Part shown: piece by piece, positions 23,659-33,397 of the stretch
Layout of the letters: every line of letters begins with the position of its first letter
Numbering within the stretch: position 1 is the stretch's first letter
Origin: CAMDKS01 sp964402975
GTDB taxonomy: Bacteria; Bdellovibrionota_B; Oligoflexia; Oligoflexales; RGVZ01
Length of the DNA stretch: 64,000 bases
Reading direction: 5' to 3'
Assembly: GCA_964402975.1 (NCBI GenBank)
Contig: CAYOEM010000001.1
Location: 310,001 to 374,000 of the forward strand
Program-made: the position numbers and the translations under genes
Notes under the pieces: generated by a model
The model's database searches: none
The model's input: the letters and a program-made list of their open reading frames with translations, nothing else
Told to the model about the DNA's origin: nothing

Positions 23659-26600
23659 ATGGACATGAAGAACTTGTCAAAATGGTACGCGCTACTTGGA
23701 AAAATCAATCTGAGGTTGACGGCTAAGCCCCAGGCGTTAAAAAAGGTCAAGTTTAATGACCACGTAGATGGCGCGTTCTACACACTAGCTTTTGACAATA
23801 ACCTTCCTGTGGTTGTTCATGCCAACATCACGGGTGACTTCAAACACAGCGAAATAAAATCGCTGCTACGGAGAGCATACAACCAGGGCATTGCCACATC
23901 ACCATGCATCATCAGCTACGGCAACGACAATGATCTAGGCATTTTGGTGTGCACAGATCAAGAAGAGGAAGCATTTCAATTTATTAACTTGGCATCCCCC
24001 GACGCATACTCTGATACTATCAACGACATTCTACTCGCAGCCAATAAGACGACAACCGCGGAAAAGATTACTACCGTATTCAAAGCTCTCGATTTTGAGG
24101 CCTTATCCCGCAGGTTTTTCGAGAGTGCGAGTCTCTGCAAAGATCAATTCGAGGCAGACATATTTGCATCGACCAGGATGGCAAAAAATCCCGAAAACGA
24201 ACAAAACGTGAGTCACTATGCGATCGTTGTCATGGCAAGAATGATATTCCTACACTTCCTCGAACAAAAAAACCTTCTGAACCATGATCCGAAATTTATT
24301 CGAACCCATGTCTTAGGCGACGATGATCTTGGCTCCGAAGCAACACCGGCACTCTGGAATGACTTTTTTAAGCCTCTCTTTGAGATCCTGAACCTACCCG
24401 GAAACAAACGACGAGGCCAAAAACTTAATGCATTTGAGTTCCCATATTTGAACGGCGGTCTCTTCGCCGCTTATGATCCAATCGAGGGACTTTCTAGCTT
24501 CGAGCGCCTGAAAATAGCAGACAAGTCGATCCGCGCATTCTACGAAACGTGTCTTTATAAATATCGTATGACAACAAGCGAGGATACAACCCAAGGCGGC
24601 CAAAAAGGCGTACTAGATCCCGAGTTGCTTGGAACTATATTTGAACGTTTCATGAAAGACGATGTCTCTTCGTCAACTGGAAGCGTCTATACACCAAAAG
24701 ACGTGGTCCTTTATTCGGTTCGTAACTCCTTAACCCGATATTTTAACGGCTTAGGCTTGCCCGAAAAAACGGCATTTGATCTTGTTCACCAAAAAACCAT
24801 TACAAAAGCGTTTGCGGACCAAGCCGACACAGCTCTCTCTAAGCTTACCCTCACTGATCCCTGCTGCGGCAGTGGTGCGTTTCTTCTGACGTCTTTACAT
24901 GAGCTCTTTGAAATCAAACGAGCAATACGCATGGGACAAGGCCTAGAACGCTGGCATAACGGCGATCAACGCCGCGCATATGAAACCATTCTCCGGGAAA
25001 ACATCTACGGGATGGACATTAACCCAGAGGCCATTATTTTGTGTCACTTACGCCTCTGGCTACCAATTATTGATCTTATTGATGGTAGTGCAGGCTACGA
25101 TAAGATCAGGCCATTACCTAACCTCGGGCTAAACATCCGTAAGGGCAACTCCCTGACTAATGAAAAAGGCGACTGGAACTCGCCCTCATGGCAAAGCGAT
25201 GAAATCAAGCATCTAGCTGCTATTCGAAATGAATTCTTTAACTGCGAAAACCACGTGGCAGCAAGGCTACTCGCAAAATTTGATGAGATAGCAAACCAAG
25301 ACGACTCATACGTTCGATTCAGCCGAAACTTCCTAGACATAACGATGTCAAAGAATGGAGGGTTCGGCGTTATAGTGGGCAATCCCCCATATCTTGGCCT
25401 TAAAGACGTTAAAAAAATCGATTATCTAAAAAACTGGGAAGAAATCTCGGGCGGAGAAATTAGTGACATGTACATCATGTTCACAAAAGAAAGCCTAAAA
25501 GGCCTCATGCCAGGTGGTGTCTTGTCTTATGTTACTAGCAACACGTACTTCACTGATAGCGGAAAAGAATCCTTCAGGTCCCTTCTTCTAGGTGAGTCAA
25601 AGGAATTCCCAACGGCTAAGTTGACCATTACCGACCTGTCCCAAAAGACTTTTAAGGGAGTTGGCGTCAATGCCGCAATTTTTACTCTAAATAAACGCCG
25701 CGATGATCAGAAAGCCAATCCATTAGTTCAAGTCGTACACGCACGAACTGAATCTAAGGCCATCAATGCGCATATTTCAGAGCTGAACGACGATCCAGCA
25801 ACTTACGCAAGAAGAGATGGCGCGGACCTCCATCATATTTTCAGCGACATCCCAGCGAGCACAATTAAATCCATACCAGGTAGCAATATTTTCATTCCGA
25901 ATAGAGAACGGCTCGAATTCTTAAATAAATTCGGCGATGATTGGAAGCGAGTTTGCGACGCAGTATGGCCGTTAATTGAGACACCAAAGCACGCAGAGAA
26001 AAATTCAAACAAAATATATGAGCTACGAAACGCGTTACGACCAAATGATCTGACGATTATAGGCCTGATAACCGAGGGTGGTCAAGGCCTGGCTACCGCT
26101 TGCAATGCAGTGCACTTGTCGCTGTTAGCTGGCAGCGCAGAAGCACATCGTGTGTCTATGAAAATAAAAAAAATTGAACTCGATATCGTTGCAGGAAATA
26201 AGGCTGGAAAAAAAGCGATTCAAGACAAAGCCGACATTAAGGAGACAGTAAAAAATATCAGAAAGAATGGCCATCCATATGCGGAAGCTGAGTATAAATT
26301 TATTTACAAAACGATAAATCCCGATCAAATACTGGATGTCACAAAACTGACGGCTTCAGATTTAACCCATATCAGCGCAAATGGAATCTCAAGAAAAATG
26401 GCCCGAGAATTCGGCGTTAAATACCCGACGTACGTACCATACTACAAAGGACAAGACAGTGATTTTAATCGCTGGTATTCGCGGGTCGACTACTATATTG
26501 ACTGGTCCGACGATAATGTAAAATGGATAAAAAATAATGCCGGCAAGAGTTCAAAAGGATCCCCTAACTTTTTTGGTCCTCGGTTTTATTTTCAGCCAGG

Positions 26601-26997
26601 TTTTTGCTGGAACGATATTAGCTCAGATAGCCTGCAGTCGCGCATCTACTCTATTCCTGGGGTTAACGATGTCAGCAATATGAAATTAAACAGTACATCA
26701 TCTATGGTCTCAAACTCATTTTTAGCTGGGTTTCTTAATAGCAGAATGTGCTCTGAAATAATTCAGCTAGTCACAAACACCCTCCACACACAGATCAACG
26801 ATGTGAAGTGTCTCCCGATAATCATTCCGGAGGCGATTCGCGCAAGACGCGTGGATAAACTCGTCGACGCTATGATTCAAATAATCATCGACGAATCAAA
26901 ATCTATTCCTGCAAAAAAAACCGAATTAGGAAAAATGGAAAACCTTTTGGACCATGAAATGTCTGCGATTTTCAACATTCGCAAGAGCGCTGCATAA
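23659..26997 (+). CDS. Eco57I-like adenine-specific DNA methyltransferase
   Basis: 1112 residues from ATG 23659 (GAGGGG upstream; an ATG-less extension to 23632 is rejected). Gamma-type N6-adenine methylase: YTPKDVV at ~345, motif I DPCCGSGAF (400-408), motif IV NPPY (575-578). The ~330-residue N-terminal region lacks an obvious PD-(D/E)XK motif. The C-terminal ~400 residues probably form the target-recognition part (GPRFYFQPGFCW ... FLNSRMCSEI). It should protect host DNA by modification, as PglX or DrmMI do. The helicase start codon follows its stop directly, so the two are cotranscribed. Confidence 0.85.
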   Translation: MDMKNLSKWYALLGKINLRLTAKPQALKKVKFNDHVDGAFYTLAFDNNLPVVVHANITGDFKHSEIKSLLRRAYNQGIATSPCIISYGNDNDLGILVCTDQEEEAFQFINLASPDAYSDTINDILLAANKTTTAEKITTVFKALDFEALSRRFFESASLCKDQFEADIFASTRMAKNPENEQNVSHYAIVVMARMIFLHFLEQKNLLNHDPKFIRTHVLGDDDLGSEATPALWNDFFKPLFEILNLPGNKRRGQKLNAFEFPYLNGGLFAAYDPIEGLSSFERLKIADKSIRAFYETCLYKYRMTTSEDTTQGGQKGVLDPELLGTIFERFMKDDVSSSTGSVYTPKDVVLYSVRNSLTRYFNGLGLPEKTAFDLVHQKTITKAFADQADTALSKLTLTDPCCGSGAFLLTSLHELFEIKRAIRMGQGLERWHNGDQRRAYETILRENIYGMDINPEAIILCHLRLWLPIIDLIDGSAGYDKIRPLPNLGLNIRKGNSLTNEKGDWNSPSWQSDEIKHLAAIRNEFFNCENHVAARLLAKFDEIANQDDSYVRFSRNFLDITMSKNGGFGVIVGNPPYLGLKDVKKIDYLKNWEEISGGEISDMYIMFTKESLKGLMPGGVLSYVTSNTYFTDSGKESFRSLLLGESKEFPTAKLTITDLSQKTFKGVGVNAAIFTLNKRRDDQKANPLVQVVHARTESKAINAHISELNDDPATYARRDGADLHHIFSDIPASTIKSIPGSNIFIPNRERLEFLNKFGDDWKRVCDAVWPLIETPKHAEKNSNKIYELRNALRPNDLTIIGLITEGGQGLATACNAVHLSLLAGSAEAHRVSMKIKKIELDIVAGNKAGKKAIQDKADIKETVKNIRKNGHPYAEAEYKFIYKTINPDQILDVTKLTASDLTHISANGISRKMAREFGVKYPTYVPYYKGQDSDFNRWYSRVDYYIDWSDDNVKWIKNNAGKSSKGSPNFFGPRFYFQPGFCWNDISSDSLQSRIYSIPGVNDVSNMKLNSTSSMVSNSFLAGFLNSRMCSEIIQLVTNTLHTQINDVKCLPIIIPEAIRARRVDKLVDAMIQIIIDESKSIPAKKTELGKMENLLDHEMSAIFNIRKSAA

Positions 26998-29900
26998 ATG
27001 AGGTTGCTGGATACAAGAAATATTCAAATCGCGAATTGGATAAACAATTCCATTCGTGAAGGTACATTTTCCGAGCTCCGCATTGTAACGGGATTTCTTT
27101 ACAAGCGCGGCTGGAGCGCGCTCACAAGCACAACCCAAGATGTTACTGTGAAAACAATTAGTTCAGTCCATGTCGATAAACCGACAAAGTATGAATTTGA
27201 TCAAACAGGAATACTGCCTGCGAATGGGCGATTAACGCACTCAACCAAATTCTTCTCCCAAATTACGCAGCACGCAAAGCTTTTCCTGCTAAGCGGGTCA
27301 AAAACAGGCAAATCAGACATTGCAATAATCGGCAGCAGCAACCTCACTGGGCCAGGCCTAGGAATTGGATCAAAAAAGAATCTAGAACTTAATTACATTA
27401 TCACTGACCCGCATGACGTCGCCGAACTTGCAAAATGGTTTGACGATTTATGGCAAGAATCTCTTGAGCCATCACAAGTGAAACTGGTCGTCGATGAAAA
27501 CCAAGACTCTAAACCGGATGAAACCTATTTTGCGCAGCTTATTCCTGGGATTCTTAGTTTTGCCGACGCAATTAAGACTCTGCTGAGCGATAAATCCATG
27601 GGCATCACCGATTACTCGTTAGTAGCCAATGAGCGCTACCAGCTAGATGCTGTGGAGCACATTGACGTGAGGCTTCAGAGATATGGCTGCTGCTTCTTAA
27701 GCGACGATGTGGGACTTGGCAAAACTATTATGGGTGCAGGCATTATTAAGCGAACGATTTCCCGATCTCTTTTTGCAGAAAATAATGCAGGATCTCTGTC
27801 GACACTTGTTATCTGTCCGCAACCAGTACAAGGCCAGTGGTTGACTCACTTGATGAAGGTATTTGATGAAGTGGCAGAGGCATCTTCAGTAAGCAAAGAT
27901 AAAATAATGAGCTCGGTGCATATCGCTACTTTCGGCCAAGAGAGATCTATTGTCTGGAATGATATAGGCGATGGGATCCGTAAAAGCGATGTTCGCCTAG
28001 TCTTGATCGATGAGGCGCACCGATTGCGAAACACCACTAACTTCTACCGCTGGCTTAGTGATCTTGATTCTGATCTGCGAAATGCGGGTGCAAAACCAAA
28101 CTACCTGTTTTTGACCGCTACCCCAATTAATAACTCTTTTTTGGACCTTTACAATCTTTTCAAAATTGCCCTGCCATCAAATTTTTGGCAGGAGTCAGGG
28201 ATTGATGACATCCAAGATTTCCTTCGTCAAATCGACGTAGATTTTGGGGATTCAGAAGCCGATAATCCATCGAAAGAAATTCGCACTTTTAGCAAAGCTC
28301 TCAGCAAGCTGATGATTCGTCGCGATGTCACGTTCTTGAATGACCATTATGATGCCGCAGACTTAGCTCGATTGAAAATACCGCTGGTAGATGGAGATGC
28401 GACGCTTGTTCGGGCAGCTAACAGTATCTTGGGCCAGAACGCTCAAAAGATTGGCGAATACTTGAAAAAAGCGATGTTTCACCCTTACCGGCTTGCTGTG
28501 GCGTATGAAGAAATGCATTCGTCTCGTAGCGCAGAAGTTCAGACAGATGTTTCTCATGTCCTGAGAGCACATCTATCCAAAAGCCTCCAAAGCTCATTTT
28601 CGGCTGGGATTGTAAGCTTGCAAAACATTATTATACGTTGCAAAGAGATTCTCCGGACCGGAGAAAGAACAGCTATTACTCGACTTGAGGACGACTTCGG
28701 TCAAGATGCTACCGACGGGCAGGTCGCCGAGGATGAGCTAAGTTCGGATAATGCTATTGATCAGTACCAGCTCGACCGCGTGCGAGCGGACTCCGAGAAA
28801 GACCTGATTCATTTGGCCTCTTTCGTAGACTTCCTGACGTCAATCCAAGAGAAATGCGACGCGGAAAAAGCGGTATCCCTAATTAGCACTCTCGATCAAG
28901 AGCATCCCACCCTTGTTTTCACTGAATACCGTGCCACTGCCAAGTGGCTTATCCAGCACTTAAAGCAGTCCGGAGTTAATGTTTTTGAAGGCGATCCAGA
29001 TCTATTGGAGAATTCTGCCGAGCTAAAAGACGAATTGCTTCGGCTAGATCCGTCTCCCGACAGCCCCCGTAGCAAAGAAAAACCAAACTTTGATGTTTAT
29101 GTGCTTACTGACAAATACTCCGAGGGCCGCAACTTCCACAAGTGTCGACGCATCGTTAACTACGACCTTCCCTGGAATCCGATCCGTAAAACTCAGCGCC
29201 AAGGCCGAATCGTCAGGGTTGGCAGCCCTCATGATCGAGTAAAAATATTCTCACTCTCATATTCTCATAAGGAATTGGCCGAATACGCAAATCCAGAGGA
29301 AGTATTGAAAGAGAAGCTACGCAAAATTGCTGCAGTATTTGGTAAGGGCGACAATAAGGATCTTCTTGATGAAGGCAACAAATTTGTTTCGTATTTTGTC
29401 AGGTACAATCGAGCGACTCTTGGTGGCAATTCAAAAGCAAAAGTAGATAGTCTAGGTATTATGGATTCCGAGAACGATTCTGTTTACTTCTACAATATCT
29501 GGAAAAATATCACTGACTCAGGATATGTGAAAACGGTGGAAGATTTTTTAGCCGAATGGGACAAGCTGCTAAAATCTCGAGACAAAACCATTGTATTAAA
29601 CGTAACTGATCGCAAAGTATTCGCCGCCTACGTAGGACGGAATTCGCCTACAAATCTACAATGGTTTGAGGAAACGAGTGATGGGCGAAAACCTCTGAGG
29701 ATCTCTGATAATTTTTCAATCAATTGTGCTGATTACCGTATTGCATCTCGCATTTCAGAGAGCTCCCATCATGAAATGCTCGTGAGATCACCTGACAAAA
29801 ACGTGGCTAAAGCGTTAAACAAAATAAAAGAGATCGTTGCTGCGACGAAGGTGCCCAAACTAGCGAGGGAGTCATTCAGCCAGGCCCTAAACCAAGCTTC

Positions 29901-30111
29901 TGCCCACAAACCACTAGAATTCTTTAATTCGCTAAAGTCCCGTCTTTTACCTCTCAAAGGTAACAAGACCGAACTAGAAGCTGCGCTCGCGAAAGTAACG
30001 CCCGAACTCAATCGAGTGGCACCTGGATCCGACCTGGATTGGGTGGTCGTATGTACCGAGGCATTCGCCCGAGACAAGCAACCCGAGAATGAATTCAATA
30101 GATCCGCCTAA
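26998..30111 (+). CDS. PLD-nuclease/SNF2-helicase fusion
   Basis: 1037 residues; ATG is immediately after the methyltransferase stop. N-terminal phospholipase-D-type nuclease half-site: HAK (His92, Lys94) and GSSN (Asn115) in HAKLFLL...IIGSSNLTGPG. An SNF2 helicase follows: DDVGLGKT (GKT 241-243), LIDEAHRLRN, FLTATPINNS and C-lobe motif RKTQRQGRIVRVG. PLD folds cut DNA as dimers of such half-sites. Together with the SNF2 helicase and methyltransferase it makes a restriction-like set. DISARM also has a PLD protein (DrmC), but separate from its helicases, so the fusion is a notable difference. Confidence 0.85.
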   Translation: MRLLDTRNIQIANWINNSIREGTFSELRIVTGFLYKRGWSALTSTTQDVTVKTISSVHVDKPTKYEFDQTGILPANGRLTHSTKFFSQITQHAKLFLLSGSKTGKSDIAIIGSSNLTGPGLGIGSKKNLELNYIITDPHDVAELAKWFDDLWQESLEPSQVKLVVDENQDSKPDETYFAQLIPGILSFADAIKTLLSDKSMGITDYSLVANERYQLDAVEHIDVRLQRYGCCFLSDDVGLGKTIMGAGIIKRTISRSLFAENNAGSLSTLVICPQPVQGQWLTHLMKVFDEVAEASSVSKDKIMSSVHIATFGQERSIVWNDIGDGIRKSDVRLVLIDEAHRLRNTTNFYRWLSDLDSDLRNAGAKPNYLFLTATPINNSFLDLYNLFKIALPSNFWQESGIDDIQDFLRQIDVDFGDSEADNPSKEIRTFSKALSKLMIRRDVTFLNDHYDAADLARLKIPLVDGDATLVRAANSILGQNAQKIGEYLKKAMFHPYRLAVAYEEMHSSRSAEVQTDVSHVLRAHLSKSLQSSFSAGIVSLQNIIIRCKEILRTGERTAITRLEDDFGQDATDGQVAEDELSSDNAIDQYQLDRVRADSEKDLIHLASFVDFLTSIQEKCDAEKAVSLISTLDQEHPTLVFTEYRATAKWLIQHLKQSGVNVFEGDPDLLENSAELKDELLRLDPSPDSPRSKEKPNFDVYVLTDKYSEGRNFHKCRRIVNYDLPWNPIRKTQRQGRIVRVGSPHDRVKIFSLSYSHKELAEYANPEEVLKEKLRKIAAVFGKGDNKDLLDEGNKFVSYFVRYNRATLGGNSKAKVDSLGIMDSENDSVYFYNIWKNITDSGYVKTVEDFLAEWDKLLKSRDKTIVLNVTDRKVFAAYVGRNSPTNLQWFEETSDGRKPLRISDNFSINCADYRIASRISESSHHEMLVRSPDKNVAKALNKIKEIVAATKVPKLARESFSQALNQASAHKPLEFFNSLKSRLLPLKGNKTELEAALAKVTPELNRVAPGSDLDWVVVCTEAFARDKQPENEFNRSA

Positions 30112-30279
30112 TGCGCCCCACCCAGCCGAGACTGAACGACACATGCGTTATGCGTAAGGGCTGCCGCATGTGAATGGTATGCGCTTGAGTGTAATGGCCC
30201 CCTCGCGGATTAGAAAACAGATAAATCAATATTTACAGTCTATTACACCATATACGCCTAAATATTAATCAGATTTAGT

Positions 30280-30308
30280 TTGACTTATTTCTATAGTTTT
30301 TTTAATAG
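30280..30308 (+). promoter_or_regulatory. Promoter of the radical SAM operon
   Basis: TTGACT (30280-30285), 17-bp T-rich spacer, TAATAG (30303-30308), 32 bp before the radical SAM ATG. The surrounding 100 bp are strongly AT-rich. Confidence 0.6.
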
Positions 30309-30340
30309 AGCATAGAAATTATATATAGTCGGGGGCCAAT

Positions 30341-31756
30341 ATGGCAATTCAAAGTCAAACCAATACCAACATTATAAGAATGCCGCTTCCCGGTAACTCC
30401 TACGGCCCAATTGAAACCGAAATGCGTGAAAAGGTCTCAAAGCTGGATGGCTCGCTTTATCCGGACACTTTTGATTATTCCGTTTACGACAAAATTGCGA
30501 ATCGATACGACAAAGCGCCACGCGGCGGTGTTGTATTCGGAAGTTGGATGGCTCTCAAAAACTTCCACCCCTCTTGTCAACAATGTCACTACACGTTTGA
30601 GATCGACACGTACGGACGCGGATGTTGGCACAACTGCGTTTACTGTTACGCAAAGGATCAGTTAACGACACATGGATATTGGAATAACCCACAGCCAATG
30701 CCTATGGATATCGCCGAAATGCGCAAGGTGTTCTACACGGTCTTTGAAACAGACAAGCGAAGCAAGTGGCGCGCTCACCTCGAACGCCGAATCCCTGTCC
30801 GTCTCGGCTCCATGAGTGATTGCTTCATGTGGATGGATAAGCAGTACAAGGTAACCAAAGAGGCGATGAAAATACTTCATTTCTATCGCTATCCGAATAT
30901 TATTTTCACCAAATCGGATATGGTGGCAGACGATGAATATATGGGAGTGATGGACAAGGATTTAACCTCAGTCCAGATGTCCATCAGCTCCTTGAACGAA
31001 AAGCTCAATCGCCGCATCGAGCCCGCAGCTCCGCCTGCAGCCAAACGACTTCGCGCCCTCCAGAAGATGTCAGAGGCCGGATTTAATACTGCTGTTCGCA
31101 TTAACCCGCTATTTCCCATCTATGCTGACGGTTACTACACCGATGACAAGCTATCAGCCGAGAAGAAAGCGCTCCAATTCGACTATTTTTCATGGGACAT
31201 GCCGCATGTCATCGCGCAGCATAAGGTCAAAACATTACTCGCCGGAGTAGTAAGGCTTTCAGGGTTTGAATTGAATCAAATCCAAAAAGCAGCTGGAATC
31301 GACTTGCGACCGTTCTTTAGCGATCAAGTAAATGCCGGTACCAGCCACAAACGCTATAGCGACGCCGAAATCAGATACTACTATGAGCGGCTCTATCGTC
31401 TGTGCAAAGATGCGGGTCTTCAGTTCACTACTTGCTATATAGGTAACGGCGAGAAGGATTACTGGCAGTATCAGAATCTGTGGTCTAACAAGAAAGACTG
31501 CTGTAATGCGGTCAATCAAATTGCTGGCTTTAAAAACGCCCAAACCGCGCGTGACATTCCATGGAACGAGCGAATGAAGCATTCGTCTAACAAGACAGTC
31601 ACCCCTGAGTCCGATCGCGTCAATGTCAAAGAGCTACTGACAAGAAATGTGGACGATAAGGATGCCCTTTTGGCTGACTACCCGGCGCAAATCGAAACGA
31701 TTCCCTATGAGTGGAAGCCTGTTCCAAATCAAGTAATTTCAGGCATCCAGCAATAA
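30341..31756 (+). CDS. Radical SAM protein, SPL-like
   Basis: 471 residues. The radical SAM 4Fe-4S motif is CxxxCxxC at Cys95, Cys99 and Cys102 (GCWHNCVYCYA). An extra CxxC (Cys79, Cys82) just upstream may bind a second cluster or zinc. GSMSDCFMW and later FTTCYIGNG add further Cys. The overall plan resembles spore-photoproduct-lyase-like radical SAM enzymes, which act on nucleic acids, but the substrate is unknown. It has its own promoter, is followed by an ASCH-domain gene that overlaps or nearly abuts it, and lies inside the defence island, suggesting base modification or repair. Confidence 0.8.
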   Translation: MAIQSQTNTNIIRMPLPGNSYGPIETEMREKVSKLDGSLYPDTFDYSVYDKIANRYDKAPRGGVVFGSWMALKNFHPSCQQCHYTFEIDTYGRGCWHNCVYCYAKDQLTTHGYWNNPQPMPMDIAEMRKVFYTVFETDKRSKWRAHLERRIPVRLGSMSDCFMWMDKQYKVTKEAMKILHFYRYPNIIFTKSDMVADDEYMGVMDKDLTSVQMSISSLNEKLNRRIEPAAPPAAKRLRALQKMSEAGFNTAVRINPLFPIYADGYYTDDKLSAEKKALQFDYFSWDMPHVIAQHKVKTLLAGVVRLSGFELNQIQKAAGIDLRPFFSDQVNAGTSHKRYSDAEIRYYYERLYRLCKDAGLQFTTCYIGNGEKDYWQYQNLWSNKKDCCNAVNQIAGFKNAQTARDIPWNERMKHSSNKTVTPESDRVNVKELLTRNVDDKDALLADYPAQIETIPYEWKPVPNQVISGIQQ

Positions 31757-31770
31757 CGGAAATTAGCGGC

Positions 31771-32172
31771 GTGAAGTCTTACGAGCATCCAGGGATAAAT
31801 ATGCAAGCACCTTGGTGCGAGTTGCTGCTTTCTGGCGAGAAGACCATAGAAACCAGAAGCTACCCTCTGCCTGATCGATTAAAGCATGTATGGGTTTGGC
31901 TCATTGAAACACCGGGGCCGAAGGGCAAGTTCAAAGCCCGAGTGCGAGGCCGGATTAAATTCAGTGATTCCATCGAGTACCGAAACAAGTCTCAGTGGCT
32001 TGCAGATTTTCCACGTCATAGAGTCAACCCAGCCGATCCGCAGTATGGCTACTCTGCCGATCGACCAAAATTTGGGTGGATTGTGGAGAAAGTGGAAGCA
32101 TGTGAAAAGCCGTTTGCTCCCCCAGCGAAAAGGGGCATCGTTTATGCGAAACCTTTCCGTGGTAAGATTTGA
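31771..32172 (+). CDS. ASCH-domain protein
   Basis: 133 residues from GTG 31771; ATG 31801 (after AGGGAT) is the other candidate and would lose part of the first strand. The ASCH fold signature is present: MQAPWCELLLSGEKTIETRS followed by YPLP, and later GWIVEKVEAC. ASCH proteins share the PUA-like fold and bind RNA or modified nucleosides; some hydrolyse N4-acetylcytidine. It lies 14 bp after the radical SAM gene (or overlaps if started further upstream), so a joint role in nucleotide modification or sensing is plausible. Confidence 0.78.
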   Translation: MKSYEHPGINMQAPWCELLLSGEKTIETRSYPLPDRLKHVWVWLIETPGPKGKFKARVRGRIKFSDSIEYRNKSQWLADFPRHRVNPADPQYGYSADRPKFGWIVEKVEACEKPFAPPAKRGIVYAKPFRGKI

Positions 32173-32186
32173 GCAATTGATATCTG

Positions 32187-32203
32187 AACGCCAGGCGTTT
32201 TTA
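32187..32203 (+). terminator. Short intrinsic terminator after ASCH gene
   Basis: AACGCC-A-GGCGTT followed by TTTT, 15 bp after the ASCH stop. Very small loop, so moderate support. Confidence 0.45.
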
Positions 32204-32419
32204 GGCACTTGCTAGATGCAGCTGCCTTACAAAACCAAGTATCGACTAAATTGTGATCAAATTTGGTCAATTAACAAACAATATAGATTTACCCACACAT
32301 TTCATCGCCTTGTGCGAAGTCATCAAATTGCACGCAAAACGCGCAGAAAACTTTCTAAGATTTATGCCGATACCACACTCGGCGCATCGTGAAAAATTGA
32401 TTAGTTGGGGCGGAATTTA

Positions 32420-33361
32420 ATGTCTACAAAGCAATCTCCGATTGAGGAGCGTCAAAATATTCTATTCATCAAGCTCGGCCTGGGAGGGGAATGGGAAAAA
32501 GATTGCATTGAAACCGACGGCACAATCCGTCTTGGCTTTAATGAAGCAAGTCATGAGCTGTGCCTAAATAAGGAATGAGCTGCCATCGCCAAGTATTATC
32601 GTGATGTTGAAAAAAGAACCCCGAATGTTGCAACCCAGTTCGTAAATCAGATTCGGCGATTTTACGAGGAGCCAGAAGATACCGTTTGGTTCACCTTCTA
32701 TGCGGGCCGTCTTTGGTGGTGTAAAGTAAGCTCTGAGGTAGAGGCTCTTTCCGATGGAACAAAGATCCGCAGAGTGCTTGGGCAATGGTTGGACACAGAT
32801 ATCGATGGTAACACACTTTCGCTTGATGATCTCAGCGGTCAGCTTCTTCAGACCCGCGGCTTTCGGGGGACGATATGTACGCCAGATGCCACGCAATACT
32901 TACGTCTTCGACTCAATGGCCAGCGATCGCCTGAGGTACTGAGATCGATTCGTGCTAAAAACGAACTAATTGAATCCATGGTCTCCGTTATTCAAAGTCT
33001 TACACCCCAGGATTTTGAAATTCTCATTGATTTAATTTTCCGCCAAGGCGGTTGGCAACGAATCAGCATAGTTGGTGGAACGGAGAAGGACATCGATCTA
33101 TTCCTCTATTCGCCCGTAACAAAGGAACGTATCGCCATTCAAGTAAAATCAAGATCTACGGCCGGCGAATTCCAGGACTACATCCAGCGATTTGATTCGA
33201 TGTCAGATTGCACTCGTTTTTTTTACGTCGTTCATTCGGGGGGCGAGAGCCTTACCAGTGTTGCGGCCCCATCAAACGTCACGCTGATCGCAGGTAAAGA
33301 GTTGAGCGATCTAACAGTAAGGGCTGGGCTAATTGACTGGGTCATTAAAAAGGCAGGCTGA
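32420..33361 (+). pseudogene. Mrr-like restriction endonuclease with one internal stop
   Basis: A single frame from ATG 32420 (GGGGCGG upstream) to 33361 would code 313 residues but for one TGA at 32576-32578, codon 53, in LNKE-stop-AAIAKYYRD. A TGG-to-TGA change (Trp) would explain it. The C-terminal half carries the Mrr/PD-(D/E)XK nuclease motif: PQDFEILIDLIFRQGGW, DIDLFL and IAIQVKSRS (Asp, then Gln-x-Lys). The N-terminal part is a separate sensor-like domain (WFTFYAGRLWWCKV). Mrr-type enzymes usually cut modified DNA. The dead gene may be a fresh mutation, a sequencing error or a recoded stop. Confidence 0.8.
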
Positions 33362-33397
33362 CATAAGAGACTGGATTACTGCGGAATAGGATTTGAC

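Noticed and set aside
19332..30111. Complete DISARM system
   Set aside because: No drmA helicase or drmB (DUF1998) gene is present, and the PLD domain is fused to a helicase. Only partial resemblance.
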